The notes beneath the pieces were generated by a model. It did no database searches and was not told the origin of the DNA. It worked only from the letters and a program-made list of their open reading frames with translations. The position numbers and the translations under genes are program-made. Below, in pieces: positions 44,722 through 55,679 of a stretch of 64,000 nucleotides of DNA (its first letter is position 1; each line of letters begins with the position of its first letter). This DNA comes from Aphrocallistes beatrix. Taxonomy: Eukaryota; Porifera; Hexactinellida; Sceptrulophora; Aphrocallistidae. The stretch spans positions 1,054,001 through 1,118,000 of the forward strand of contig OY725505.1 in assembly GCA_963281255.1 (NCBI GenBank). The letters run 5' to 3'.

Positions 44722-46766
44722 GGTGTTCCAAAAATCTCTACAAAAAATGTTTGCATTCCAAAAAAGCTGGTTAATTGCATGGTATGATATTGTGGCTCGA
44801 AATATTTCACTGTCAATAATTATGAGACATACTGTATAATCCAACAATTTTTTCGTTTCTCAACGAACGTCTGAATATCCAGGTCCTACTGCACTATGAT
44901 ATAATCGAATTGACATACTTCTACGACTATATAGTTGTGTTATATTTATCTTGTGGACTCAATGGCTAGTGCTGCTATTTAATAATTACGGCAAGTACCT
45001 GGGCCCATTCTATTTTCATCATGACCCCCGAGTTTTTATAACTTCCCGCCCTAAATGACTTAACATGAAATGAGTTAGCAACATCCATTGTCCATTTCAA
45101 TAAGCAACCATCATTTATTTTATTTCTGCTTCATCACATTTCAAAATTTGAAATAGGTTGAGGCATAGCCTACTCAATATATGGCCTGGTATCAATCTCA
45201 AAATTTTGGACTAGCGATGAATTTGTGGATGGGAATTTTTAGTAAACCACAACTATTTGGTATTAATTTAGCATGGTAAGTAAGCATGAACTCCACAAAC
45301 TTTCAACAAACATTTGTTTAATATTTGATTTTTTACTTCATGAATATTTTACCCTAGTCCACTAAAAAGCAGTTCTTTACACCTTTTTGACTTATAATTA
45401 TATATTTTGATTTATTATTAGCTGCTCTACTATCTATTTTCACGATATCCACTGTTATTTTCCCGGATTTAGAGTATGTATTCCCCAGATTGTGTAAATT
45501 GTGAACCTTTTCCAATAGTCAGACGAGATTTTATATTTTAGCAAATTGATGATTCTGTGAATAGATAAAGAACATTTGGACCGGGCCGGGGGGTTTAATC
45601 CTCTTCGATCCTGTTATGAGTTCACACTCAGAAAATTTAAGAACGATGTTCTAGATTTTAGTTAAGCCTACCTCCTGTGACGATGAATAAAACCTTCAAA
45701 CATACCTTGGAAACGAATGCCAGTCAACTCGTACCACATGCCAAATCATGCATCAGATCAACACGCACCAAGTCAACAGGAAACCCTGCCTTCCGCTGCG
45801 TTCTTAAAGATATTTCTCGTGTAGTAGACTGTAGAAACTGTTCTGTCTAGTACGGTGTGGTAAGAATGAAGACTTCAGAGCAACACGATAGTCTCCGGAG
45901 AAAAGAAATCCATACAGTTTGACGCGCGCGAAAAGTAAGATGTTGAAAGAAATCGATGCTGAAGGGTATTAGCCGACTACTTATCAACATCGATTTTGTA
46001 CTCCAAAGTAACGTTTTGAACGCAAGCTACTCATTCATCTAAAATTTAGCGTCTTGTCGTCTGATCGAAGCCATATTTTTCTGATCTCGAATTAAAAGAA
46101 GGTCAAAGTAGATTAATGCTAGTTATAGGAGATTGTTGTCAAATTATGGTTATTAATTCAGGTTTTCTAAAGTGTCGAGAGAGATGAGAGCGAGCTATCA
46201 CGAACATTTAATTTACTGTTATAATAACATAGTTTGTTACAAATGAAAGCAAATATAGTTGTTCTGAATGATATTGAAAGTTAATAAAGTTGAAAACTAT
46301 TATTTTGTTAGATTTATGAGTAGATAATATCACGAAATTGGAGTCTTAAGGACATTAAGTAGCTTGCAAGCTAAGCAGAGAGATTTTTAAAATTTAAAAT
46401 TCTCATCCTCTACTTCATCTGTTACATTTGATACCAGGCCTTTTATTGAGTTGGCTATGGTTGCGGCTAGGACAGATCATTTTTCCATTTTTTCAAATCT
46501 GGTTTTCGCCTGTGATTTTCTAAAACATTACATTGAAACTATTGCAGGATGCCTTTTTTTCAAGGCTATTAATAGAATCAGGGATTCTCAAGGTATATTT
46601 TATAAGCCAAGGTGCACAACCAAGATCTGCCATCGCGAGCTGAATGTTTCGCGTGGACTTTTTTTCATGAGAGTAGCTGAAAGGAGATAGTCTTTAACTT
46701 AGAAGATTTGAACCTCAAATCTTTATGTATAAGTTTGCGTATTGTTTCGTGATTTATACAAAACAA
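44722..46766. other. intron 6 spacer, nothing recognised
   Basis: About 2 kb without recognised TE ends. A 79-codon frame at 46451 has no family similarity. The stretch is less repetitive than its surroundings. Confidence 0.4.
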
Positions 46767-46860
46767 ACGCGCTTCGTTTGCTTGCGCTGCGCGACTAGTG
46801 GACACAAAGTGTATGTCAGAAGTGTCCTTTATGTGCCTAGGTTCACATTGAATACTTGAG
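46767..46860 (-). mobile_element. Helitron-like family B 3'-end fragment
   Basis: caaacgcgcttcgtttgcttgcgctgcgcg, then agtggacacaaagtgtatgtc: about 90 bp of the 3' terminus in reverse. Confidence 0.55.
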
Positions 46861-46867
46861 TCTTACT

Positions 46868-47112
46868 ATATCAGTGGTTTTCAACCTTTTTTACGGCCTT
46901 TTAGGACATTTTTGATATATTGTCTTTCGCATAGAGTTGATAAGTGAATAGGTTAATGCAAAAATTTTGGAATTTTTCCATGGAATGTTGCTACATTCAA
47001 GTATTGCTATGGAAACTTATTTTGGTCAGTTGGAGTTATATCTTGTAAACCTCAAAGAGTTAGACATTCAAATTTAATTTCATTTGATACTAAAATATGC
47101 TACTTCTTATTA
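46868..47112. repeat. family C internal fragment
   Basis: tcgcatagagttgataagtgaataggtt, tggaatgttgctaca, tttggtcagttggag, catttgatactaaaatatgctacttcttatt match family C. The left side (tcagtggttttcaacc) looks like a hAT terminus. Confidence 0.6.
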
Positions 47113-47117
47113 AGCAA

Positions 47118-47577
47118 CAAGCGCGCTTCGCTGCTGGCGGGCACTTTGTGTCCGCCGGAGGCACCCTTTGGGCGCTTGGAGTCACCAGCGATTAATTATA
47201 AGGGAGACAACATCCCTAAATACGCCTGTCCTACTGCTATAATCGATATCGCACGAAAAATCACCAAATTTGTAAATTTTTAAAATTTTGATGAGTAATG
47301 ATGACGTCATAGCAGAGTGATGAGTTATCATTTTTTGATGATAGTTCATATGTATGGTATATTAATATACACATTCTATTAAAATTTCAGCCTTTTATCA
47401 CCTAAAATGGCTGAGTTATTGTCGAAAAACTGAAACTTCTCATTGTAAAAAAGGTGACAATGACGTCATATTTCCATGATGAGTCGAAATTTTCGTATGA
47501 GCTCAGAACTTACTGGAACCATAGCTAAAAAACTCCCACATGCAAAAATCAGCTTTCTGGGCCTGATGTTTCTTTAA
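47118..47577 (-). mobile_element. Helitron-like family B copy, reverse
   Basis: CAAGCGCGCTTCGCTGCTGG at the 3' end, hairpin gcgggcactttgtgtccgcc, two TGACGTCA sites, up to the gaaacatc block near 47577. Inserted at the edge of a family C fragment. Confidence 0.7.
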
Positions 47578-47578
47578 G

Positions 47579-47970
47579 ACTGCTGTCATTTGTCAGAATG
47601 GTTTTTAAGGAGTGGCGGATGTTTCGTCGCTGATATTAATAATGGAAGTATAAACTGTCGGAAATATGCATTTGTTCTAAAGTTGAATAGAATTGATAGG
47701 AGAATGAGAGTGGGCATTTTCGTGAATATTTTGTATATAAGCAAAGAGAAAATGGGAATTTTGAGTTTGAATTAATATAAAATGGCACGCGACGGTGGTA
47801 TTTTTATTTCGTGAGGAGGTGGGTGATTGTCATTTATTATTTGGTGGAATGAATGGGAGAATGAAAGTGAGGATTCATTAATTTCATTCAAAGAAATATC
47901 AGCGACGTAACATCCGGCGACAAAACATTCACCATTCTTTAAAAACCATTCTGACAAATGACAGCAGTCC
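47579..47970. repeat. TIR element whose end is expanded in a minisatellite
   Basis: Left end gactgctgtcatttgtcagaatggtttttaa and right end ttaaaaaccattctgacaaatgacagcagtc are inverted. Next inside, gatgtttcgtcgctgatatt and its partner aatatcagcgac also face each other. The two 61-codon frames starting MSEWFL on opposite strands are products of this symmetry, not genes. Confidence 0.75.
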
Positions 47971-48121
47971 TAAAGACCATTCTGACAAGTGGCAACATTC
48001 CTAAAACCATTCTGACAAGTGACATCAGTCTAGAACCATTCTGATAAGTGACAGCAGTCCTGATAACCATTCTGACAAGGGACATCTGTCCTAAAACCAT
48101 TCTGACAAATCACAGCAGTCC
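47935..48121. repeat. minisatellite, about 32-bp unit, left block
   Basis: Six or so units of aaccattctgacaagtgacagcagtcct. The unit equals the outer end of the element at 47579-47970. Confidence 0.9.
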
Positions 48122-48123
48122 TA

Positions 48124-49437
48124 CAGGGGCATTCAATTAATACTAATCACTAAATATATTTCAATGAGAGAGTATTACTAACCCAGTCGACTCAATGCAA
48201 TTATATACAACCATATGTCAACTCTATAACAAAACTTAGAGGGAGTTGATTACTCCATTATTTCCCGAGTAACAGTGATTTTAGATGTCTACATTTTGGA
48301 CTATCATATTTTGCATGGCTTCTTGTCCTAATTACTCTGAAATTGAGCAACGGACGTATGTCAAATTTCGCATTATCCTCGAAATCCCTCCAAAGTCTAT
48401 TTATGAGGAGCTGGTAATGATATGTGGAGAAGATTCTCTATCATATTCAACTGTCAGAAGGTGGGTAAACCTCTTCAGGGAAGGCAGGGCCTCTGTCCAA
48501 GACGCCCCTCGTCCTGGAGCACCAAAACTGGCGACCAACAGTGACAAATTGAGTGAGGTAAAGGAATACGTCGACTCTTTCCCCCATTCTTCGGTTGAGG
48601 ACGTAGCTAACAATGTTGCCATTTCAACGGGAAGTGCACACGCGATTCTGAAGTCGGAGTTGGAACTGAGGAAGGTCCAAGTGCGATGGGTACCACATTG
48701 CCTGACTTCTCCACAAAAGGCCGCTAGACTCCAAATGGCCAAGGAAAACCTCACAATCTATGAACGGTGTGACCCAAGACGGTTATTAGAGATAGTAACA
48801 GGGGATGAAACTTGGATACAATTCAAGCCACCGATCAGAAAACAAGATGGCAGGGTATGGCTGAAAAAAGGAAAGGTGCCCCCAGCTGTTTGTGTGTCCG
48901 ACTTTCGTGCCCCGAAGGTCTTATACTGTATATTTTTCGATGGGCTAGGGCCTGTAGCCCAGATCACTGTTCCCAAAGGCCAAACACTTACTGGACAATT
49001 CTACGCTGATGTGGTGTTACGGTTGAGAAATCGTACCTTAAGCGTCGTCCAAAGACTGGAACACGTGGTCTCGAAATTTTTCATGATAATGCCAGACCAC
49101 ATAAAACTTTGGCTGTCAGGCAGAAAATTAAAGATATGGGTATGCACGAAGTCCTGCATCCACCTTACTCCCCTGATATAGCCCCATGTGACTTCTGGCT
49201 GTTCAGAAAACTCAAAGATCACCTCTCTGGACGCGAATTTGAAGATCGGCTCAGCCTTGGTCGGGCAATTTTCCAATACCTCGAAGTCATACCCAAGGAT
49301 GAGTATAGGAAGACGTTTGAAAATTGGATTAAAAGGCTAAATTCTTTTGTAAAGTATAAAGGAGATAAAAATCATCCAATTTACACAATTATTTTTTGTT
49401 TTGGTGGGGTGTGATTAGTATTTATTGAATGCCCCTG
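48124..49437 (+). mobile_element. mariner element 2, inserted in the minisatellite
   Basis: Ends CAGGGGCATTCAATTAATAC and inverse GTATTTATTGAATGCCCCTG-type, TA on both sides (48122-48123, 49438-49439), 1,314 bp. Flanking minisatellite units continue on both sides, so the target was the array. Confidence 0.95.
48312..49414 (+). pseudogene. mariner transposase 2 (D34D), one frameshift
   Basis: The open frame begins at 48285; MASCPNYSEIEQRTYVK (48312) aligns with MASESADFKIEQRAYAK of mariner 1 and is the likelier start. FREGRASVQDAPRPGAP is the linker after the DNA-binding region; VTGDETW contains the first catalytic Asp. Near 49020 the frame shifts; the other frame then reads FHDNARPHKTLAVRQKI and PPYSPDIAPCDFWLFRKL, with 34 residues between the two Asp. 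It ends with FENWIKRLNSF and a stop about 49414. A single frameshift separates it from an intact frame, so it is younger than mariner 1 or by chance better kept. The two proteins share a lineage but are clearly different families. Confidence 0.93.
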
Positions 49438-49439
49438 TA

Positions 49440-49615
49440 AAAAACATTCTGACAAGTGACAGCAGTCCTAAAAACAATTCTGACAAGTGACAGCAGTCCT
49501 AATAAACATTCTGACAAGTGACTGCAGTCTTAAAAACTATTTTAACAATTGACAGCAGTCCTAAAAAACATTCTGACACGTGACAACTACGATAATTCTG
49601 ACAAATGACAACCTC
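49440..49615. repeat. minisatellite, about 32-bp unit, right block
   Basis: Continues the array at 47935-48121: aaacattctgacaagtgacagcagtccta repeated five or six times, degenerating at the right. Confidence 0.9.
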
Positions 49616-49689
49616 AAAATTATGACAATTGCATGCACCTCATTTGGTCAACCATCTTCGACCTATTCCATTTTTGAGATTTAGATGGC

Positions 49690-50653
49690 ATACCTTATAT
49701 ACAGAGGGCTATGTCTGCTGCATATAAACTCACAAGAACTTGCGGATTTTGAACTTGGGATGCGGTAGAAGATGTTTGGACTACTATATGAGATGCCTAA
49801 AATCATTAACCACGCACTATGGGACTTAGTAATGTATTACCAGCATATGTAAATATGGTATTAAAGTCTACATATCCGTTGTTAATTTTTGATTAGTCCT
49901 CATCATATGGTTGCGCAATAAGTTATATTTGTTACAAATATTCTGAGTATTTTTTATTATGAAATTTTTTCTTAGACCTGATTTGATGCTTAAATTTAGA
50001 TTTTTTCATGGAATGTTGCATGGAAACGTATTTTGGTAGGTTGGGGTCGTTTTTTGAAAACCGCTGGAACTAGACATTCAAATTTATTTGCATTTGATAG
50101 CAAATACGTAGATTAGTTATTTGTCAATTTATCATATTGGTCACATTTGGTGATTTGTTGAATATCTCGTAAACCATTGAATTTAGTCATATAAGTATAT
50201 TATTGCTTAATAGTATGTATTCGCTATCAAATGGATTTAAATTTGAATGTTTAGCTCTTTGAGGTTTACAAGATATTACCCCAACTCACCAAAATACTTT
50301 TCCATAGCAACATTCCATGAAAAATTCCAATCACTGCTCAACCGTTCACAGCTCAATTCTATGCAGAAACTTTATAATGAAAACACAGAAGTGTTCTTAA
50401 ATGGCCTCTGAAAATCATTAAATTTGTCACGAATATAACCTATTGTGCAATCATATTATGGCTAATGTGAATTTTAACAACGAATGTGGTATTTGACACC
50501 ATATTTACTTTATGCTGGTCCAGAATGCATTCCTAAGCTCTATTATACGTGGTTAATGATTTAAGGCAGCTCATGAATTAGTCCAACCATCTTCTACCGC
50601 ATCCCTAGTCCAAAATAAGCAAGTTTCTGTGAGGCCTTCTTAGTAGTAGGGTA
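49690..50653. repeat. family C fold-back element, full length
   Basis: Left arm begins ttatatacagagggctatg... acttgcggattttgaacttgggatgcgg, right arm ends gcatccctagtcc...gtgaggccttcttagtagtaggg. The two arms are inverted repeats of a few hundred bases with a central cluster of gaaccattgaatttagtc motifs. No coding sequence. Confidence 0.8.
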
Positions 50654-51878
50654 TTTTTTAAGATAAATTTCCTTTATTAAGCGACCGATTTGATTCATCA
50701 TCTCCTCGATGAGGAATATCTTGTTTAGTACAAAAATTAATTTTCTAAAATTATTTTTAAAAATAATTTTCCAAATCTATATAAACTTTCCATTCGAATG
50801 TCATCTTTGTTCGGGAAATAAATTTGTTTGTGAAGCTTTACTTTCAAAGATATTAATGAAAAAAGATTAAATTTTCTTTAAATCAGGGGTGGAAACATTG
50901 GTGAGTGAGTGCCGCATTGAACATTTTAAGATTTTCAGCTTGCAGCATAATTTCAAAGAATCCTATCCAAAGAATCCTATCCTTAGTGTAGTAGAATTAA
51001 ATTAAAAAGTACTATTTATAATTTTTTAGAATAATATGCTGATATGTTTGATAAATGCCGACTGAAATAGATTAACTATGATAATTTACAATCTGAACGA
51101 TAATAATGTTCCATATTTTCACAAAAAGATGTCTAATTTTGGATGGATACTGGAATTGGAAATGCATAGCTTATACTCAAGATTCATAGCAGTTAGACGA
51201 CACTACAAGGTGTAACAAAAGTGTTGTTACCCTAGATTATTCATCATTATGCTTGATTGATTTCGAACCAATAGTAATCAAATACAAAACTCTTTAGCCT
51301 GTCGTTTGTTATCACGCATCACTATATTTTGTGACATCACACCATTCGCGAAATGCACTTTTTCTTTTCCATTATCAAATTTTTGTTCACCTATTAATTA
51401 GAGCTAGTATAAGGTGACAATACTTTTGTTACATCCTGTATATTTCGATTTTGCACACTTAAATATTGTGTTAAGGAACCTGGATTATATTTTTATTCTA
51501 AAAATAAAAATAAAACATATACTTGAATAATTGCCAGGTTGTGGCGCTTTGACTAGTTTGCAACTGTTGAATTATTGTTTTAGTGGTATATTAACCTTGG
51601 TGTTGTAAGTGATTGAACAGGGTGAGAGATTCCACTATGACATTCAGATATGGAAACCGCATATCAAGGTTTCTGGAATAATACAAAAACAACCACAACT
51701 ATAATATAAAAGTAAATAGAAACCACTTAAAAATGGTGACTTTTATAAGAAAAACTAGATCTCCTAGAAAGAATCTGAAAGCAGATTTGAATTTAACATT
51801 AAAACGATTTTTAAATATTCACCTAATACCTAATGAGTAAATAAAGTTAAATTGTAAGATTTTGAAGATTTGTGACAA
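50654..51878. other. intron 6 spacer, nothing recognised
   Basis: AT-rich. Near 51195-51450, cactacaaggtgtaacaaaagtgttgttacc and tgacaatacttttgttacatcctgta are imperfect inverted ends with TA, suggesting one more Tc1-type MITE of about 240 bp. Confidence 0.4.
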
Positions 51879-52918
51879 CAAGCGCGCTTCGCTTGCTTGT
51901 GGACACTTTGTGTCCGCCGGATGCTCCCTTCGGTAGCCTGGGGTTACATTGGTTAAATATAAGGGAAATAACATCTCTAAATACGTCTGTCCAACTGTTA
52001 TAATCTATATCGCACGAAAAATCACCAAATTTATTAATTTTTAAAATTTTGATGAGTAATGATGACGTCATAACAAAGTGATGAGTCATCATTTTTTGAT
52101 GATAGTTACATCGTATGTGGGGTATGTTAGTTAGTATCAAGGTTGAAACCGCTTCAACCAAATACCAATTTAACCGAATAATGGGTAGACCAAATAATTT
52201 GGTTAACCGAATAATGGTCAAACCGAATAATTTGGTCAACCGAATATTTGGTCAACCAAATAATTTGGTTAACCGAATAATTCGGTCAACCGGATATTTG
52301 GTCAACCAAATAATTTGGTCAACCGAATAATTTGGTCAACCAAATAATACTTGATTATATTTTTGCATAAATGTTTATATAAATATTTATATAAAAGTAT
52401 TTTCAAGTATAAGTAAGCCTATTATATTTATTTGTGTTCGGACCACTTCATGTTAGAACATATGATTATTGTGTTGGGAAAGCATGCAAATTATTTGTTT
52501 GGCTAAATATTCAGTTAACCAAATTATTTGGTTGACCAAATTATTTGGTTGACCAAATTATTCGGTTGACCAAATTATTTGGTTCTCAACCGAATACCAA
52601 ATAATGATATTTGGTTACAAACCAAATATCAATTATTTGCAAATAATATTTGGTTAAACCGAATAATCAACTATTCGGTTTCAACCCTGGTTAGTATACA
52701 GATTCTGTTAAAATTTCAGCCTTCTATCTCCTATAATAAAGTTATGCTCGAATAATTGTATTGCTTAACTTTTAAAAATGTGACAATGACGTCATAATTC
52801 CATGATGAGTCGACATTTTGCTCTGAGCTCAGAACTTAGTGGAGCCATAGCCAAAAGACTTCTACATGCCAAAAATCAGCTTTCTCTGTCTGACAGTTTC
52901 TTCAATCAATTCGTTACA
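51879..52918 (-). mobile_element. Helitron-like family B copy split by a hAT MITE
   Basis: Reverse copy starting CAAGCGCGCTTCGC at 51879, interrupted at 52138-52689 and resuming with gtatacagattctgttaaaatttcagcc to the reverse of GTAACGAATTG at 52918. Part of the 3' hairpin is deleted. Confidence 0.75.
52138..52689. repeat. hAT MITE of palindromic TTGGTCAACCGAATAA units, copy 1
   Basis: Ends CAAGGTTGAAACCG and CGGTTTCAACCCTG. Target duplication gttagtat perfect (52130-52137, 52690-52697). The interior is built from short units ttggtcaaccgaata in one orientation on the left and inverse on the right. Confidence 0.92.
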
Positions 52919-52926
52919 TATATATA

Positions 52927-53402
52927 CAGTACCCAGACAAAAGTATTTGCACACTTCATTATCTCACGTTGATTTAATACTAAAATGGGTCTATTTATGA
53001 AGATTAAAACTCCGAAACGGTAAGTGATACAACTAATCGGGTTTCTGATTCGAAATCTTCGCATTCGAATTAATTATTGTAGGATATTTCTAATCAATTA
53101 TTAATTCCCAATGTTTTCAAATTATCAATCACTGCCACCTTGTGCCACATATGTCCTTTTTATCACTATACATTAAGGTGATGTACTACCTCTTGTGTCA
53201 CAGGTTGATAATTTTCTCATTGGGTTGAGCAATTTATTAGAAATCTTCAAATATTACTAATTCGAATTTAAAGATTTCGAATCTTAAATCAGACTCTTCA
53301 TAGCTCTTAGAGTTTGAATACTTTTCCCTTCCTGAAAGATCCAATTTAGCACTATTTGTATGGGGAATAATATAGTGTACAAATACTTTTGTCTGGTTAC
53401 TG
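52927..53402. repeat. Tc1-type MITE, 476 bp
   Basis: Ends CAGTACCCAGACAAAAGTAT and the inverse ATACTTTTGTCTGGTTACTG, TA on both sides. Inverted sub-terminal blocks (aattcgaatttaaagatttcg and its partner) suggest relation to 34685-35154. Confidence 0.88.
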
Positions 53403-53534
53403 TATATATATATATTAATTATATTAAATCACAATCTAACCCATTAAATTTCCGCTTAGTGACAATTTCATGGGGCTTTAATTGTTTGTAAAGATCTATA
53501 GCGTTTAATTTTCTAAAATAACATTACTTATATC

Positions 53535-53906
53535 TAGGCCATTAATCGATCATACAAAAGAAGATCCCGATCTCGATCTGTTTTCCGATCGTTTATCTTA
53601 CTTGACACATAATTTTTATCTGAACTAACTCTCGAAATACTAATCATGCTTTGTTATCAGAGTACGTAATATACTTTTAGTGCTAGAAGAAGCTCAAATT
53701 GCTAACAGCTTATAAAAATAGAATGATATAATAATGGAGAGAATATAATACAAATTTCCCAAATTGATCTCAAAAATACAAGTACTTGGGCTAAAAAAGA
53801 TCGTGATCTTCAATCCGATCATTCAGGAAAAAAATCTCAGATCCTCATTCGATCGTTAAAATAGGATCGCATTCATAATCCAATGATCCCATGATCCTAA
53901 TGCCCA
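53535..53906. repeat. hAT MITE with GATC-rich interior, copy 2
   Basis: TAGGCCATTAATCGATC at the left and GATCCTAATGCCC at the right correspond to the ends of 26220-26632. The 8-bp target duplication is not intact. It lies 75 bp before the exon 7 acceptor. Confidence 0.7.
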
Positions 53907-53982
53907 ACATACTTGTAGTATATCTATAAATGTCTTTCATAGTTAGATATTTCAACTTATATCGCTAATATTTTTTTTACAG

Positions 53983-54371
53983 GCCAAATTGGACTTTTGT
54001 TAAACTCTAGTAATAAAGATTGGTGGAAAGTTGAATTATATAAGAAAAAATTCATTGGATTTGTTCCTGCTAATTACCTTGAATATACCCAAGCACCTCC
54101 TGATGCTCTTATTAATTCGTTACAACTGAATGATCCCACATCGAAGCAACGTGAATTGGAAGTTATGTATGATAATGTACTATTGTTGGCTCAAGAGCGA
54201 AATACTTTGTTGAAGGAGTATCAATATCGCTTTTCATTGATTAGAGAAATAAATGAACTTTTATTATGGATACATGGGGCGCATGCTATGAGCACGACGA
54301 TGACTGATATTCCAATAGACCTGGAAAGTGCTGAAAGATTAAAATATCGATTTGAAGAACTTTTAAATCAG
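53983..54371 (+). CDS. alpha-Spec: alpha-spectrin exon 7 (SH3 C-half, repeat 10 start)
   Basis: Completes the SH3 domain (about residues 990-1026) and runs to residue 1119. NSSNKDWWKVE is nearly identical to the spectrin SH3 core, and GFVPANYLEY supplies the P-x-x-Y ligand-binding end. The domain sits at the same residue number as in human SPTAN1. After it come a low-similarity linker, LAQERNTLLKEYQYRFSLI and EINELLLWIHGA (repeat 10 helix A, tryptophan kept), ending FEELLNQ. Acceptor is a strong polypyrimidine tract plus ttttttttacag; donor gtaaat is at 54372, phase 0. No later exon was recognised before the window ends, so the gene is cut here. Confidence 0.95.
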
Positions 54372-54763
54372 GTAAATTGGGATTATTATAAAAATTGAAG
54401 TAATCTTATTTTTTAGATAATCTATATTTATATTCAATATGATATGAAATCCTCACTTTAATCAAGTATAAATGGTGCTCAATCAGTCTTTTAGAATTAT
54501 GGAAAATACCTATCGAGAGTATTTTCAATATTTTTAAACCCTTACTATGTCTGAGCATAAATATTCTCTTGATTAGAATATTCTGTTTTTTTGGTCATCA
54601 TGCTCATGTGCATGATGACTTAAAAATTAGAATCTTATAGTTTTGTTCGTTGTACGTATCTTGAAATTATAATGCAAGGTATTTTTATTTCATTTATACC
54701 CATGTCCATATTGTTTCCCTTACTTTCCGTCAGTCCATCATTTTATTCCAAGACTCCCTATAT
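54372..54763. other. intron 7 start, nothing recognised
   Basis: AT-rich intron sequence up to the fold-back element. Confidence 0.4.
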
Positions 54764-54770
54764 ATATTAT

Positions 54771-55637
54771 CATAGCCTACTGTATATAAGGCCTCACAGT
54801 AACTTGCGGATTTGGGACTAGGGATGCGGAGGAAGACCGTTGAACTAATACATGAGCTGCCTTAAATCATTTACAAAGCACAATAGAGCTTAGGAATGTA
54901 TTATCAGCATATATGAATATGGTGTTAAAGTACCCATATCCGTTGTCAAAATTTTGATTAGTCACCATATGGTTGCGCAATAGGCTATATTTGTGACAAA
55001 TTTGGTGATTTTTAGAGGCCGTTTAGGGGCACTTCTAAGTGTTTTATTGTAAAATTTTTCGCATAGTACTGAGATGTGAATGGGTTAATACGAAAAATTT
55101 GTAATTTTTTTATGGAATGTTGGTACATTCCAGTGTTGCTATGGAAACGTGTTTTGGCCAGTTGGCGTTATATCTTGAAAACTGCAATGGCTACACATTC
55201 AAATCTAATCCCATTTGATAGCGAATATATTACTTCCTATTAAGTGATAATATAATTTCGACCTCTAAATTCAATAGTTTATGAGATATTCGACAAATTA
55301 TCAAATGTGACCAATATGGTACATTGTCGAATATCTCATAAACTATTGAAAATTTTACAATAAAACAGTTAGAAGTGCCCCTAAACGGCCTCTAAAAATC
55401 ACCAAATTTATCACAAATATAACCTATTGCGCAACCATATGACGACTAATCATAAATTTTGACAACGGATATGGGTACTTTAACACCATATTTATATATG
55501 CTGATAATACATTCCTAAGCTCTATTGTGCTTTGTAAATGATTTAAGGCAGCTCATGTATTAGTTCAACGGTCTTCCTCCGCATCCCTAGTCCCAAATCC
55601 GCAAGTTACTGTGAGGCCTTATATACAGTAGGCTATG
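54771..55637. repeat. family C fold-back element, best copy
   Basis: 867 bp. Ends CATAGCCTACTGTATATAAG and inverse CTTATATACAGTAGGCTATG, flanked by atattat on both sides (54764-54770, 55638-55644). The outer arms, about 300 bp each, are almost perfect inverted repeats; the centre holds a smaller inverted pair (aatatctcataaactattga and partner). No ORF. The target duplication of about 7-8 bp suggests a hAT-like or other non-Tc1 origin. Confidence 0.88.
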
Positions 55638-55679
55638 ATATTATATAATATTTTAAAACGGGAAGATTTTTTTGTTTTT

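Noticed and set aside
46451-46690. 79-codon frame as an additional exon
   Set aside because: It does not resemble the spectrin segment expected between the SH3 halves, and the exon 6-7 junction is already perfect.
47590-47957. Two frames starting MSEWFL on opposite strands
   Set aside because: They arise from the same inverted terminal repeat read from each side.
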